Shown here piece by piece: positions 30,251-39,308 of a stretch of 64,000 bases of DNA (positions within the stretch are counted from its first letter, which is position 1; the number at the start of each line of letters is the position of its first letter). The notes beneath the pieces are model-generated. The model saw only the letters and a list, made by a program, of their open reading frames with translations, ran no database searches and was not told where the DNA came from. This stretch comes from Neisseria animalis (lineage in GTDB: Bacteria > Pseudomonadota > Gammaproteobacteria > Burkholderiales > Neisseriaceae). The translations under genes were made by a program, and so were the position numbers. The stretch lies in the NCBI RefSeq assembly GCF_900636515.1, contig NZ_LR134287.1, positions 620,001 to 684,000 of the forward strand, in the 5' to 3' direction.

Positions 30251-31291
30251 ATGTTTCGTTTGTTTTCCCGTTTTTTTTCCAATGATATTGCCATTGATTT
30301 AGGTACGGCAAACACGCTGATTTATGTGCGCGATAAGGGAATCGTCTTAGATGAACCTTCTGTGGTGGCGGTTCAGGCTGTTGCAGGCGGCAAATCCAAG
30401 ATTATTGCCGTGGGTACGGAAGCCAAAAAAATGCAAGGTCGTGCACCGCGCAATATCGAAATTGTCCGTCCGATGAAAGATGGCGTGATTGCTGATTTTG
30501 ACCTGACTGAGCGTATGTTGGGTATTTTGATAAAAAAAGCAACCGAAGGCCGTTCTTTCCTGCCGCCGCGGGTGGTGATTTGTGTACCGGGCGGTTCGAC
30601 TCAGGTCGAACGCAAGGTTATTCGTGATTCAGCGTTTGCTGCCGGCGCTGCCGGTGTTTATCTGATTGAAGAGCCGATGGCTGCTGCCTTGGGTGCGGGT
30701 TTGCCGGTTGAGGAAACTGCTGGCTCGATGATTGTCGACATCGGCGGGGGAACGACTGAAATCGGTATCTTGTCGCTTGGCGGTATTGCTTATTCGGATT
30801 CGGTTCGGGTAGGCGGCGATGCCTTTGATGAGAGTATTGTCCATTATTTGCGCCGTCAGCGAGGCGTGTTGGTCGGCGAGGCAACGGCTGAAGACTTGAA
30901 AAAGAAAATCGGTTCGGCTTTTGAGTCTGATAATAATATCGGCGCATTGCGGATTAAAGGCAGGGACGTAACCGAGGGTACGCCTAAGTCGCTGACGGTT
31001 ACTTCCGATGAAATCCGTGAGGCATTGGGTGGGCCGCTGGAGCTGATTGTCCGTGCAGTGCGCTTGGCATTGGAGCAGGCGCCTCCTGAGTTGGCCGGTG
31101 ATTTGGCAGACCGAGGTATCATGCTGACGGGCGGCGGTGCGCTGCTGCAAGGTTTGGATACTCTGCTGGCTGATGCGACCGGCCTGCCGGTGGGTATTGC
31201 CGGAGAGCCACTGAATTGTGTGGCTTACGGTGCAGGCAAGGCTTTGGATTGTATCGGAAAGTGGGATGCCGTATTTGCGGATAATCCTTAA
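30251..31291 (+). CDS. mreB: Rod-shape protein MreB (bacterial actin)
   Basis: 346-residue actin homologue that organises side-wall peptidoglycan synthesis. It begins MFRLFSRFFSNDIAIDLGTANTLIYV (phosphate 1 motif), with VVICVPGG, IEEPMAAALGAGLPV and IVDIGGGTTEI (phosphate 2) and TGGGALLQGLD (adenosine motif). The N-terminal LFSRFF segment is the membrane-binding helix. The ATG at 30251 is chosen over an earlier in-frame ATG (30224) to match the family. First gene of the mre operon. Its presence suggests a rod-shaped or formerly rod-shaped Neisseria; mreB is missing from coccal species. Confidence 0.96.
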   Translation: MFRLFSRFFSNDIAIDLGTANTLIYVRDKGIVLDEPSVVAVQAVAGGKSKIIAVGTEAKKMQGRAPRNIEIVRPMKDGVIADFDLTERMLGILIKKATEGRSFLPPRVVICVPGGSTQVERKVIRDSAFAAGAAGVYLIEEPMAAALGAGLPVEETAGSMIVDIGGGTTEIGILSLGGIAYSDSVRVGGDAFDESIVHYLRRQRGVLVGEATAEDLKKKIGSAFESDNNIGALRIKGRDVTEGTPKSLTVTSDEIREALGGPLELIVRAVRLALEQAPPELAGDLADRGIMLTGGGALLQGLDTLLADATGLPVGIAGEPLNCVAYGAGKALDCIGKWDAVFADNP

Positions 31292-31303
31292 TACGGAGCA
31301 GAG

Positions 31304-32146
31304 ATGAGATCGTCGTCTTTGCGCTTTGGTGGCGCGGAAAGAAAAAAACTGCTGTGGCGCTTTACCGGATATGTTGTGTTGGCGGTGGCGTTAATGCTGC
31401 TCGACAGTCGTTTTGCCGCGGTTCAGACTTTACGTCAAGCGGCGGCTACTGCGATGTATCCATTGCAATGGTTGGCCAACCAGCCTGTTCGCTTGTACCG
31501 TCATGTGGAAAATCTTGCCCGTTCGCAGGCGGATTTATTAAGCCAAAACCGTGAGCTGTTGGAAGAAAACGGCCGTCTGCAAATGCGTTTGCAGCGCGAT
31601 CAGGTGAACCGTAATGAGCTGGCGGAGTTGAAAAAGCTGTATGCTTTACAGCAACGTGACATTGGCGCGGTAGTTGGGGCGGAAGTGATTTCCAACGGTA
31701 AAGATCCTTTATCGGAAAAGCTGATTCTTGATAAAGGCAGTATTCAAGGCTTGTCCGAGGGTGATGCGGTTATCGATCAGAACGGCCTTATTGGTCAGGT
31801 TACACAGGTTCAGCCTTATAGTGCGGAAGTGACGCTGATTTCCGGTAAGAGAAGTGTGGTGCCGGTTATGGTGGCGCGTACGGGGGAGCGAAGCCTGATA
31901 TATGGCAGCGGATCGAACGTGGAATTGCGTTATTTCCCAATGGCTTCCGATTTGCAGCCGAATGATGTATTGCTGACTTCGGGGTTGGATAGCGTGTATC
32001 CGCCGGGTATTCCTGTGGCTACGCTTGGTAAGGTGGTGCGTGCTTCGGGTACGCCTTATTATGAAACGGAACTTGTGCCGTTTGCGGGATTGCGCGGCAG
32101 CAGGTTTGTTTTGGTTTTGCCGTCTGCAAATAACAATAATAAATAA
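31304..32146 (+). CDS. mreC: Rod-shape protein MreC
   Basis: 280-residue periplasmic scaffold with one N-terminal membrane helix (about 20-40: YVVLAVALMLLDSRFAAV), a coiled coil (about 65-110, LLSQNRELLEENGRLQ) and the beta-barrel domain (AEVISNGKDPLSEKLILDKG, GLIGQVTQV, LRGSRFVLVLP). It links MreB and MreD to the penicillin-binding protein. It starts 12 bases after mreB. An uptake repeat inside the coding region is read as GRLQ. Confidence 0.94.
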   Translation: MRSSSLRFGGAERKKLLWRFTGYVVLAVALMLLDSRFAAVQTLRQAAATAMYPLQWLANQPVRLYRHVENLARSQADLLSQNRELLEENGRLQMRLQRDQVNRNELAELKKLYALQQRDIGAVVGAEVISNGKDPLSEKLILDKGSIQGLSEGDAVIDQNGLIGQVTQVQPYSAEVTLISGKRSVVPVMVARTGERSLIYGSGSNVELRYFPMASDLQPNDVLLTSGLDSVYPPGIPVATLGKVVRASGTPYYETELVPFAGLRGSRFVLVLPSANNNNK

Positions 32147-32158
32147 TACGGGTAGTTC

Positions 32159-32662
32159 ATGAACGAGTTAGACGACTTTGCTGTTCCGGTACGGCTGCGT
32201 ACCATTGTGATCAGTTTTGTACTGGCATTGTTGCTGGATTTAATGCCGTTTCCGTTTGAAATGTTTTTTTGGCTGCCGGAATGGACAGCCTTAACACTGC
32301 TTTATTGGTCGCTGCACCGTCCGCAATGGAGCGGTATGGGCGTAGCGTTTGTGTTGGGGTTGCTGGTTGATGTAGGGACGGCGGCGTCTTTGGGTTTGCA
32401 TGCGCTTTCTTATACGGTAATGGTGTTTTTTGTCTTGCGCTACCGTCGCCAAATCATGTTGTATGGTTATGCTATGCAGATTTTTGCTGTGTTGGCGGCA
32501 TTATTGTGCAACCAAACCGTGCTGGTTGCGGCACGTCTGTTTCTCAATCATCAGATTATTACTTGGCACAGTTTGCTTGCTCCAGTATCGGGAGCATTGG
32601 TGTGGCCGCTGTTTAGTCAGATTTTGATGATGTTTTCCGCTTCTTCCCGCCGTATCCGCTGA
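32159..32662 (+). CDS. mreD: Rod-shape protein MreD
   Basis: 167-residue inner-membrane protein with about five hydrophobic segments (around 15-35, 40-60, 62-80, 90-115, 125-150). It shows LLLDLMPFPFEMFFWLPEWT and FVLGLLVDVGTAASLGLHAL, typical of MreD. It lies between mreC and mrdA with 12- and 2-base gaps, so it is surely in one operon with them. Confidence 0.92.
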   Translation: MNELDDFAVPVRLRTIVISFVLALLLDLMPFPFEMFFWLPEWTALTLLYWSLHRPQWSGMGVAFVLGLLVDVGTAASLGLHALSYTVMVFFVLRYRRQIMLYGYAMQIFAVLAALLCNQTVLVAARLFLNHQIITWHSLLAPVSGALVWPLFSQILMMFSASSRRIR

Positions 32663-32664
32663 TT

Positions 32665-34740
32665 ATGTTGAAAAAACCGTTTTCTGCAGGTTCGGTTCAA
32701 AATTCTACTCCCGAACACAAAGTCAGTATTCCTACCAAACATACCGCTGCCGACCGTCCTGATTTTCTCTTGCGGCTGCTGGTGTCGTTTGCTTTCATCG
32801 TATTATTGTTTGCCGTATTGTTGGCACGCTTTGTTTATCTGCAAGTCGTGCGTCATGACGATTTTTCCGGCAGAGCCTCCAGCAACCGCATTATGCTGAT
32901 TCCTACGCCGCCGGTTCGCGGCGAAATCGTCGATGTCAACGGTGTACCTTTGGCAAGAAATTATTCTGTTTTCTCATTGGAAGTAGTGCCCGGCCGTATC
33001 GAGGGCAAAATAGATGATTTGATTGAAACGCTCCGGCAGTATGTGGAGATTACGCCGGCCGATCTCAGGCGTTTTCGGAAATACCGTGAAACCTACCGTA
33101 AATATGAAAATATTCCGCTTAAATTAAAGCTGAGTGACGAAGAAGCAGCCAAATTGGCGGTACATCTGCACAAATATCCCGGAGTGGAAGTAAATGCCAG
33201 AACATTCAGAGAATATCCTTACGGCAAGCTGACTTCGCACTTTTTGGGGTATATCGGGCGCATCAGCGACCGTGATCAGGAAAAATTGAAAGAGCAGGAT
33301 TTGACTGCGCTGTACCGCGGTACGACCCATATCGGGAAATCCGGTCTGGAAAGTTATTATGAGCACCAGCTCCACGGTATTCCCGGCTATCGTGAGGTAG
33401 AAAAAGATGCATACGGCAATATTGTCAGGGTTTTGAAAGAAGTACCGCCGAAAATGGGGCAAACGCTGCGTTTGGGTCTGGATATACGGGTGCAGCAGGA
33501 GGCCGACCGAATTATGGGTAATCGGCGCGGGGCAATGGTGGCTCTCAATCCGCAAAACGGCGATGTGTTGGCATTTGTTTCCAAACCTTCTTTTGATCCC
33601 AATTTGTTTATTGACGGTATCGACAGCGAGACATGGAAAGCATTGAATGAGGATTGGCAGCGTCCGCTGATTAACCGTGTTACGCAAGGTCTGTATCCTC
33701 CGGGATCGACGTTCAAGCCGTTTATGGGCATGGCTTTGCTGGAAAGCGGCAAAATCAGCCAAAGTACGGTTGTACCCGCTCCGGGAGCGTGGAGCATTCC
33801 GGGCAGCAGCCATATTTTCCGCGATTCGGTACGCAGGGGACACGGTACGGCCAACTTGAGCAAGGCCATTCAAGTTTCTTCCGATACGTTTTTTTACCGC
33901 TTGGGCTATGAAGCCGGGATTGACCGCATTTCCCCCTATCTTGCCAAGTTTGGCTTGGGTGTGCAGACGGGCATTGATTTGCCGCACGAATACAGAGGTA
34001 TTCTGCCAAGCAGGGAATGGAAAGCGAAACGTTTTGCCAAAGCCAAAGATCCGAAGACTAGGGAATGGGGCGCAGGGGAGATGGTATCGGTCAGTATCGG
34101 CCAAGGCTATAATGCCTATACTCCGCTGCAAATGGCGCACGCTACCGCTTCGCTGTCGAATAACGGTGTGGTGTACCGGCCTCATCTGGTGAAGGAGTTG
34201 CTGGATTACGGCAATCGGGAAATAACCCGAATCAACCCGAAGCCTTCCTATCAGATTCCGTTTAAATCAGACAATTTTGAATATGTGAAAAACGCAATGG
34301 CGAAAGTTTTGAAGCCGGGAGGAACAGCTTGGCGTATCGGCGGAGCACCTTATACCATGGGCGGCAAAACCGGTACGGCGCAAGTGGTGCAGATTAAGCA
34401 GGGTAAAACCTACAATGCGGCGGCCTTGCGCGAGCAGCATCGCGACCATGCATGGTTTATTTCATTTGCTCCGGTGAAGAAGCCGGAAATCGCCCTTGCC
34501 GTGATTTTGGAAAACGGCGGCTGGGGTGCGAATGCCGCACCGTTGGCGCGCAGTCTGACTGACTTTTATTTGCTGGATATGAAGCAGAATAATCTTCCTG
34601 CTTGGGTTGAGGGTAACAATATCTCTGACAAGTTGCCGGAACATAGGCAAAGGCCGTCTGCTTTTCAGGCGGCCTACGGTGTAGGAGGTTTGCAGGATAA
34701 GGAAGAACAGGTGGATTCCACGGGAGGCCGGTATGAGTGA
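32665..34740 (+). CDS. mrdA: Penicillin-binding protein 2 (elongation transpeptidase)
   Basis: 691-residue class B penicillin-binding protein. It has one membrane helix (about 33-53), a dimerisation domain starting PPVRGEIVDVNGVPLARN, and the transpeptidase domain with the active serine in PPGSTFKPFMGMALL (about 350), SSD in QVSSDTFFYRLGYE (about 405) and the KTGT motif GGKTGTAQVV (about 570). It crosslinks side-wall peptidoglycan together with RodA. Its end overlaps rodA by eight bases. The C-terminal 60 residues, after the last domain, are low-complexity and include an uptake repeat. Confidence 0.95.
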   Translation: MLKKPFSAGSVQNSTPEHKVSIPTKHTAADRPDFLLRLLVSFAFIVLLFAVLLARFVYLQVVRHDDFSGRASSNRIMLIPTPPVRGEIVDVNGVPLARNYSVFSLEVVPGRIEGKIDDLIETLRQYVEITPADLRRFRKYRETYRKYENIPLKLKLSDEEAAKLAVHLHKYPGVEVNARTFREYPYGKLTSHFLGYIGRISDRDQEKLKEQDLTALYRGTTHIGKSGLESYYEHQLHGIPGYREVEKDAYGNIVRVLKEVPPKMGQTLRLGLDIRVQQEADRIMGNRRGAMVALNPQNGDVLAFVSKPSFDPNLFIDGIDSETWKALNEDWQRPLINRVTQGLYPPGSTFKPFMGMALLESGKISQSTVVPAPGAWSIPGSSHIFRDSVRRGHGTANLSKAIQVSSDTFFYRLGYEAGIDRISPYLAKFGLGVQTGIDLPHEYRGILPSREWKAKRFAKAKDPKTREWGAGEMVSVSIGQGYNAYTPLQMAHATASLSNNGVVYRPHLVKELLDYGNREITRINPKPSYQIPFKSDNFEYVKNAMAKVLKPGGTAWRIGGAPYTMGGKTGTAQVVQIKQGKTYNAAALREQHRDHAWFISFAPVKKPEIALAVILENGGWGANAAPLARSLTDFYLLDMKQNNLPAWVEGNNISDKLPEHRQRPSAFQAAYGVGGLQDKEEQVDSTGGRYE

Positions 34741-35875
34741 GTATTCCGATAAGCAAGGTGCTGCCGGTAATCCTGCATGGGCTGCCGTTATCCGCCACTT
34801 GCGCCAGCCGTTTGATTCATGGCTGTTTTTCTCCATGCTGGCGGTTTATATCATGAGCCTGTTTCTGCTGTACTCGGCGGATGGGCAGGAATTTGGGCAG
34901 TTGGAAAACAAAACGCTGCATACGGTATTGGGTTTTGTGATATTGTGGATTGTGGCCGCCGTTCCGCCGCATCAGATAGCAAAATTTGCCTTGCCTGTTT
35001 ATTTGGTTGGGGTGTTGCTGCTGGTCGGTGTAGAAGTAGCGGGGGTAACGGTAAACGGTTCGACGCGCTGGATAGATTTGGGTATCCGAATCCAGCCTTC
35101 GGAAATCATGAAAATCGGCCTGCCGATGACGGTTGCTTGGTATTTCCAGCGTTATGAAGGCAGGTTGCGCCGCCATCACTATTTGGCCGCCATACTGTTG
35201 GTTGCCGTGCCGGTTGCGCTGATTTTGAAACAGCCAGATTTGGGAACGGCGATATTGATTACGGCTTCCGGGCTGTTTGTTATTTTTTTCGCCGGGCTGT
35301 CTTGGAAAGTGATTTTTGCTGCGGCTGCCGCGTTTGTTGCCGCCTTGCCGTTATTATGGAATTACGGGTTGCACGATTACCAGAAAACGCGGGTGCTGAC
35401 GCTGCTCGATCCGACCAAAGACCCTTTGGGCAGCGGCTACCACATCATTCAATCCATGATTGCCATCGGCTCGGGAGGCGTGTGGGGCAAAGGCTGGCTC
35501 AACGGTACGCAAACTCATCTGGATTATATTCCTGAAGCGACAACCGATTTTATTTTTGCGGTTTATGGTGAAGAGTTTGGTTTGATCGGCAATATTCTGC
35601 TGTTGTCGGTATACTTGGTTATTCTCGGACGGGGGCTGTATATTGCCGCCCGCGCGCAAAGTTTGTACAGCCGCGCTTTGGCCGCCTCGCTGACCATGAC
35701 GTTTTTCTGTTATGCTTTCGTCAATATGGGTATGGTCAGCGGTATTTTACCGGTTGTAGGCGTGCCGTTGCCGTTGGTCAGTTACGGCGGCACGGCGACG
35801 ATTTCGATAATGATGGTGCTGGCACTGCTGATGGGGATTGCCAATGAGCGGAAGTTCAACAAAGGAAACGGATAA
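34733..35875 (+). CDS. rodA: Peptidoglycan glycosyltransferase RodA (SEDS)
   Basis: 380-residue polytopic membrane enzyme that polymerises lipid II glycan during elongation. It shows KNKTLH-like ENKTLHTVLGF, NGSTRWIDLGIRIQPSEIMKIG (about 105-126), KQPDLGTAIL (about 165), LGSGYHIIQSMIAIGSGGVWGKGWLNGTQ (about 230) and GILPVVGVPLPLVSYGGTA (about 340), all SEDS hallmarks including the catalytic Asp region. Overlap with mrdA implies translational coupling with its partner transpeptidase. Confidence 0.96.
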   Translation: MSEYSDKQGAAGNPAWAAVIRHLRQPFDSWLFFSMLAVYIMSLFLLYSADGQEFGQLENKTLHTVLGFVILWIVAAVPPHQIAKFALPVYLVGVLLLVGVEVAGVTVNGSTRWIDLGIRIQPSEIMKIGLPMTVAWYFQRYEGRLRRHHYLAAILLVAVPVALILKQPDLGTAILITASGLFVIFFAGLSWKVIFAAAAAFVAALPLLWNYGLHDYQKTRVLTLLDPTKDPLGSGYHIIQSMIAIGSGGVWGKGWLNGTQTHLDYIPEATTDFIFAVYGEEFGLIGNILLLSVYLVILGRGLYIAARAQSLYSRALAASLTMTFFCYAFVNMGMVSGILPVVGVPLPLVSYGGTATISIMMVLALLMGIANERKFNKGNG

Positions 35876-36535
35876 ATGGAGCTTGGTGTTGAAATTACCA
35901 AATTGATATTGGCATTTATGGTGCTGATTAACCCGTTCAGTGCGCTGGCGATTTATCTTGATTTGACGCGTAATTACAGTTCGCGCGAACGCCGCAGGGT
36001 AGCGCAGGCAGCTGCATTGACGGTATTTGTCGTGATTTCCGTATTTGCAGTATCGGGTGGTTTTTTGTTGAAGTTGTTAGGCATCAGTGTCGGATCGTTC
36101 CAAGTGGGCGGCGGTATTTTGGTTTTGCTGATTGCGATTTCGATGATGAGCGGCAACGACAATCCTGCAAAGCCTGATTTGGGTACCAGCGAGGAAAACG
36201 CCATTACCGTAACCGCGCCGAAAAACAACGGCATGGCTGTTGCAGTTGTGCCGATTGCCATTCCGATGATGATTGGCCCCGGCGGTATTTCTACCGTTAT
36301 CATTTATGCTTCTGCCGCCAAGCACTATTGGGACATTATTTCCATTATCGCGGCCGGATTAATTATCAGCACGGCTTGCTGTATGACACTGATGGCGTCT
36401 GCCAAAATCAGCAAATGGCTGGGCGATACCGGCCTGACTATTCTCAACAGGGTAATGGGCATGATGCTGGCGGCGGTATCGGTGGAGATTATCGTTGCCG
36501 GTTTGAAAACGATTTTTCCGCAATTGGCCAATTAA
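35876..36535 (+). CDS. MarC-family integral membrane protein
   Basis: 219-residue membrane protein with six hydrophobic segments. Motifs are LINPFSALAIYLDLTRNYS (about 17-35), GGGILVLLIAISMM (about 80), VVPIAIPMMIGPGGISTVI (about 125) and a C-terminal GLTILNRVMGMMLAAVSVEII. The MarC/UPF0056 family has no settled function. Its ATG follows the rodA stop directly (TAAATG), so it belongs to the same transcript. Confidence 0.88.
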   Translation: MELGVEITKLILAFMVLINPFSALAIYLDLTRNYSSRERRRVAQAAALTVFVVISVFAVSGGFLLKLLGISVGSFQVGGGILVLLIAISMMSGNDNPAKPDLGTSEENAITVTAPKNNGMAVAVVPIAIPMMIGPGGISTVIIYASAAKHYWDIISIIAAGLIISTACCMTLMASAKISKWLGDTGLTILNRVMGMMLAAVSVEIIVAGLKTIFPQLAN

Positions 36536-36552
36536 ATCTTCCAAACCTAAAC

Positions 36553-36588
36553 ATGCCGTCTGCAAAAACCGTATTTTGCAGACGGCAT
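36553..36588. terminator. Uptake-repeat hairpin terminator after marC
   Basis: ATGCCGTCTGCAAAA and TTTTGCAGACGGCAT with a short loop, 18 bases after the stop. Ends the mre-mrd-marC row. Confidence 0.86.
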
Positions 36589-36718
36589 AAAAGTAAATTT
36601 TCGCAGTATCGTCGATGGAAACGGCTGTTCTTGTTGCATAAAAACAAAAATATCTGCAAATGTTTTCAGACGGCCTGCCGGATATTTCAATTCACGCACG
36701 ACCACTAAAGGAGCCACA

Positions 36719-38062
36719 ATGTTTCAAAGCCTCAATGCCGCTGATGGGCGCGAACTGTACCGCCGCGAAGCGCAGACTTGGCTGCAGTTTGCAGGAGAGT
36801 TGGCAGAGTTGAGGGAGCGGCAGCGGCAGTTTGCCGCTTTGGGCGTTACCGAACGTACCGCGCGGCTGGCCCAATTTGCCGACCGCTTGGCGGCAAACCA
36901 AGAACGTTTGGCGGAAATGGTGTGTGAGGAAGTCGGCCGGTGTCTGCACGAATGCCGCGCCGAACTGAATAAATCAGTCGAGCTGATTCGCTATTACGTC
37001 CGTCTTGCGCCCGAACTTTTGGCACATAAAACCATTGCCACCCAAGCCAGCTTGAGCCAAGTACGCTTTGAGCCTTTGGGTACGGTATTGGCGGTAATGC
37101 CGTGGAATTATCCGGTGTGGCAGGTGTTGCGTTTTGCCGTACCCGCCGTTTGCGCGGGGAATGCCTGCGTGGTCAAACCTGCGCCGAGCGTGGCCCGTGT
37201 GACCGCCGCGCTGTTTGAAGTGGCCGGTGCTGATTTGCCTTTGATTCCGGCGTGGCTGAATCATGAAGATACGCTCAAAGCCATCGAGCATACCGATGCC
37301 ATGGCATTTACCGGCTCGACCGAAACCGGCAGACTGTTGGCGGCACATGCGGGCAGCCATTTGAAAAAAACCGTTTTGGAGCTTGGCGGCAGCAATGCGT
37401 TTATTGTGATGCCCGATGCCGATTTGGCGCAGGCGGCCAAAGATGCCTGTTATTCCCGTTTCCGCGATGCGGGCCAGTCTTGCAATGCGGCCAAGCGCAT
37501 TATCGTTGCCGAAGCAGTTGCCGATCAATTTATTCCTTTGTTTTTGGCAGAGTGCGCCAAGCTGAAAACCGGCAATCCCAAGCACCCCGATACCACTTTG
37601 GCACCGCTGCACCGTTCGGATTTGCGCGAGAAAGTCCACGGCCAAGTGGCGGATGCGGTTGCTCATGGTGCACAATGTTTGACGGGCGGGGAAATTCCGG
37701 AAGGCAGCGGTTGGTTTTATCCGGCAACGGTATTGGATCGGGTAAATCCGGACTGCCGCGTTTATCATGAAGAAGTATTCGGGCCGGTTGCCATTTTGCT
37801 GCGGGCGCGTGATGAAATGCACGCGATTACGCTGGCCAATGATTCGCCTTTCGGTTTGGGTGCGTGTATTTATACCGCCGATACGGAAAGAGCTTGGCAA
37901 TATGCCGAAAAGATTCAGGCCGGTTCGGTATTTATCAACCGTCATACCAGCAGCGATTTGCGCCTTCCTTTCGGTGGAGTGAAAGCTTCAGGCTATGGGC
38001 GGGAGCTTTCCGAGTTTGGCTTGTATGAATTTGTGAACGTCAAAACCTATTGGCAGAAATAG
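36719..38062 (+). CDS. NAD(P)-dependent aldehyde dehydrogenase, succinate-semialdehyde type
   Basis: 447-residue aldehyde dehydrogenase of the GabD1/Sad group. Motifs: VMPWNYPVWQVLR (about 125), the cofactor lysine in ACVVKPAPSVA (about 150), FTGSTETGRLLA (about 198), the general base in LELGGSNAFIV (about 222), the catalytic cysteine in DAGQSCNAAKRI (about 256) and EEVFGPVAILLR (about 350). Unlike the gene at 1028-2506 it keeps the lysine. It is slightly short (usual length 455-490). The substrate is probably succinate semialdehyde but this is not certain. Confidence 0.87.
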   Translation: MFQSLNAADGRELYRREAQTWLQFAGELAELRERQRQFAALGVTERTARLAQFADRLAANQERLAEMVCEEVGRCLHECRAELNKSVELIRYYVRLAPELLAHKTIATQASLSQVRFEPLGTVLAVMPWNYPVWQVLRFAVPAVCAGNACVVKPAPSVARVTAALFEVAGADLPLIPAWLNHEDTLKAIEHTDAMAFTGSTETGRLLAAHAGSHLKKTVLELGGSNAFIVMPDADLAQAAKDACYSRFRDAGQSCNAAKRIIVAEAVADQFIPLFLAECAKLKTGNPKHPDTTLAPLHRSDLREKVHGQVADAVAHGAQCLTGGEIPEGSGWFYPATVLDRVNPDCRVYHEEVFGPVAILLRARDEMHAITLANDSPFGLGACIYTADTERAWQYAEKIQAGSVFINRHTSSDLRLPFGGVKASGYGRELSEFGLYEFVNVKTYWQK

Positions 38063-38072
38063 CGATAGGATA

Positions 38073-38111
38073 AAAGGCCGTCTGAAGTATGGAAATTGCA
38101 GACGGCCTTTT
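38073..38111. terminator. Uptake-repeat hairpin terminator, mixed dialects
   Basis: The left arm is AAAGGCCGTCTGAAG (GAA type) and the right arm is TTGCAGACGGCCTTTTT (GCAA type), with a 12-base loop; the T run merges with the next Correia-type element. Confidence 0.83.
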
Positions 38112-38218
38112 TATAGTCGAATAAAATGAGAATGAGACAAGGCAGCGAAGCCGCAGACAGTACACATAGTACGGCAAGGCAAAGCAACGCTGTATCATTC
38201 TTATTTTAAATGACTATA
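38112..38218 (-). mobile_element. Correia-type repeat element, 107 bp (copy 3, reverse)
   Basis: Full-length reverse copy of the element described at 14124. It is followed at once by a diverged long relative, so the two share 38112-38425. Confidence 0.85.
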
Positions 38219-38224
38219 TGTTTG

Positions 38225-38425
38225 AATTTCGGTTTGCAGCGTTGGATTACTCGGAATAAGACGAGGCGGTCAATCCACAGACAGCTACGGATAATACGGA
38301 TTGGCGAATCGGCTGCTTGAACAATTTGGTTAAGGGTTTTCTTTAAGCAAGGTATCGCAACGCCGTACTATCTGTACTGTCTGCGGCTTCGCTGCCTTGT
38401 CTCATTCTCATTTTATTCGACTATA
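38225..38425 (+). repeat. Diverged long Correia-type element
   Basis: The right 69 bases (38357-38425) match the standard element to its CGACTATA end. The left part contains CACAGACAGCTACGGATAATACGG, a decayed copy of the same core in the opposite sense, and about 60 extra bases lie between. The same extra segment recurs, diverged, at 7455 and 25790. No gene is present in 38063-38554. Confidence 0.6.
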
Positions 38426-38460
38426 ATTAAGCGATGGGGCGGATACGAAGCAGGATAGGA

Positions 38461-38530
38461 AAAAAGCCGTCTGCAAAATCCATCGGATTGGAAATATGTT
38501 TTTCCAACCGGTATTTTTGCAGACGGCTTT
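38461..38530. terminator. Uptake-repeat hairpin terminator after sodB
   Basis: AAAAAGCCGTCTGCAAAAT and TTTTTGCAGACGGCTTT with an internal GGTT/AACC feature, 25 bases beyond the sodB stop. Confidence 0.82.
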
Positions 38531-38554
38531 ATCGTGTTTTATGCCGGATTATTG

Positions 38555-39136
38555 TTAGGCGGCAAAACGTTTGGCTACTTCGTCCCAGTTAACGATTTCC
38601 CAGAAACCTTTCAGGTAGTTCGGGCGGCTGTTGCGGTAGTCGATGTAGTAAGCGTGCTCCCATACGTCGCAAGTCAGCAGCGGAGTGTTTTCGGTAGTCA
38701 GCGGGGTAGCGGCGTTGGAGGTAGATACTAAGTCCAGCTCGCCGGCAGGGGTTTTCACCAGCCATGCCCAGCCTGAGCCGAATGTGCCGGCGGCACAAGC
38801 GTTGAAGGCTTCTTGGAATGCCTCGAAGCTGCCCCATTTGGCATCGATGGTAGCAGCCAAATCGCCGGAAGGTTTGCCTTGGCCTTTAGGCGTGAAACCC
38901 AGCCAGTAGAAGGTGTGGTTCCATGTTTGGGCTGCGTTGTTGAATACGCCGCCGGTAGATTTTTTCACGATTTCTTCCAAAGGCAGGTTTTCAAATTCGG
39001 TGCCTTTGATTTGGTTGTTCAGGTTGGTGATGTAGGTTTGGTGGTGTTTGCCGTAGTGGTATTCCAGTGTTTCTTTAGACAGGTGCGGCTCCAGAGCGTC
39101 CAGAGCATACGGCAGTTGCGGCAGTTGGTGTTCCAT
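38555..39136 (-). CDS. sodB: Superoxide dismutase (Fe)
   Basis: 193-residue Fe/Mn superoxide dismutase. Metal ligands are seen in [11 protein letters not shown] (His 27), [11 protein letters not shown] (His 74), and [13 protein letters not shown] (Asp/His about 157-161). GGVFNNAAQ and the [12 protein letters not shown] stretch point to the iron type. The ATG at 39136 is chosen over a longer frame; it has an AAGGAG ribosome site seven bases before it. Cytoplasmic defence against superoxide. Confidence 0.95.
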   Translation of the reverse strand: MEHQLPQLPYALDALEPHLSKETLEYHYGKHHQTYITNLNNQIKGTEFENLPLEEIVKKSTGGVFNNAAQTWNHTFYWLGFTPKGQGKPSGDLAATIDAKWGSFEAFQEAFNACAAGTFGSGWAWLVKTPAGELDLVSTSNAATPLTTENTPLLTCDVWEHAYYIDYRNSRPNYLKGFWEIVNWDEVAKRFAA

Positions 39137-39308
39137 TTCAGCACTCCTTATGGTTTGTGTGTTGTATTGTCGGCGAGGGTTCATTCTGCTGTTTCATTTT
39201 GCAGACGGCCTCTTCTGCTATTTTACCTGCGCTGTGTTTAAAAAACCAATAAAACTTGCGCTGCGCTATAATAGTGCATTCTTATTTGTTCTGATTTGGA
39301 AATCCGTT

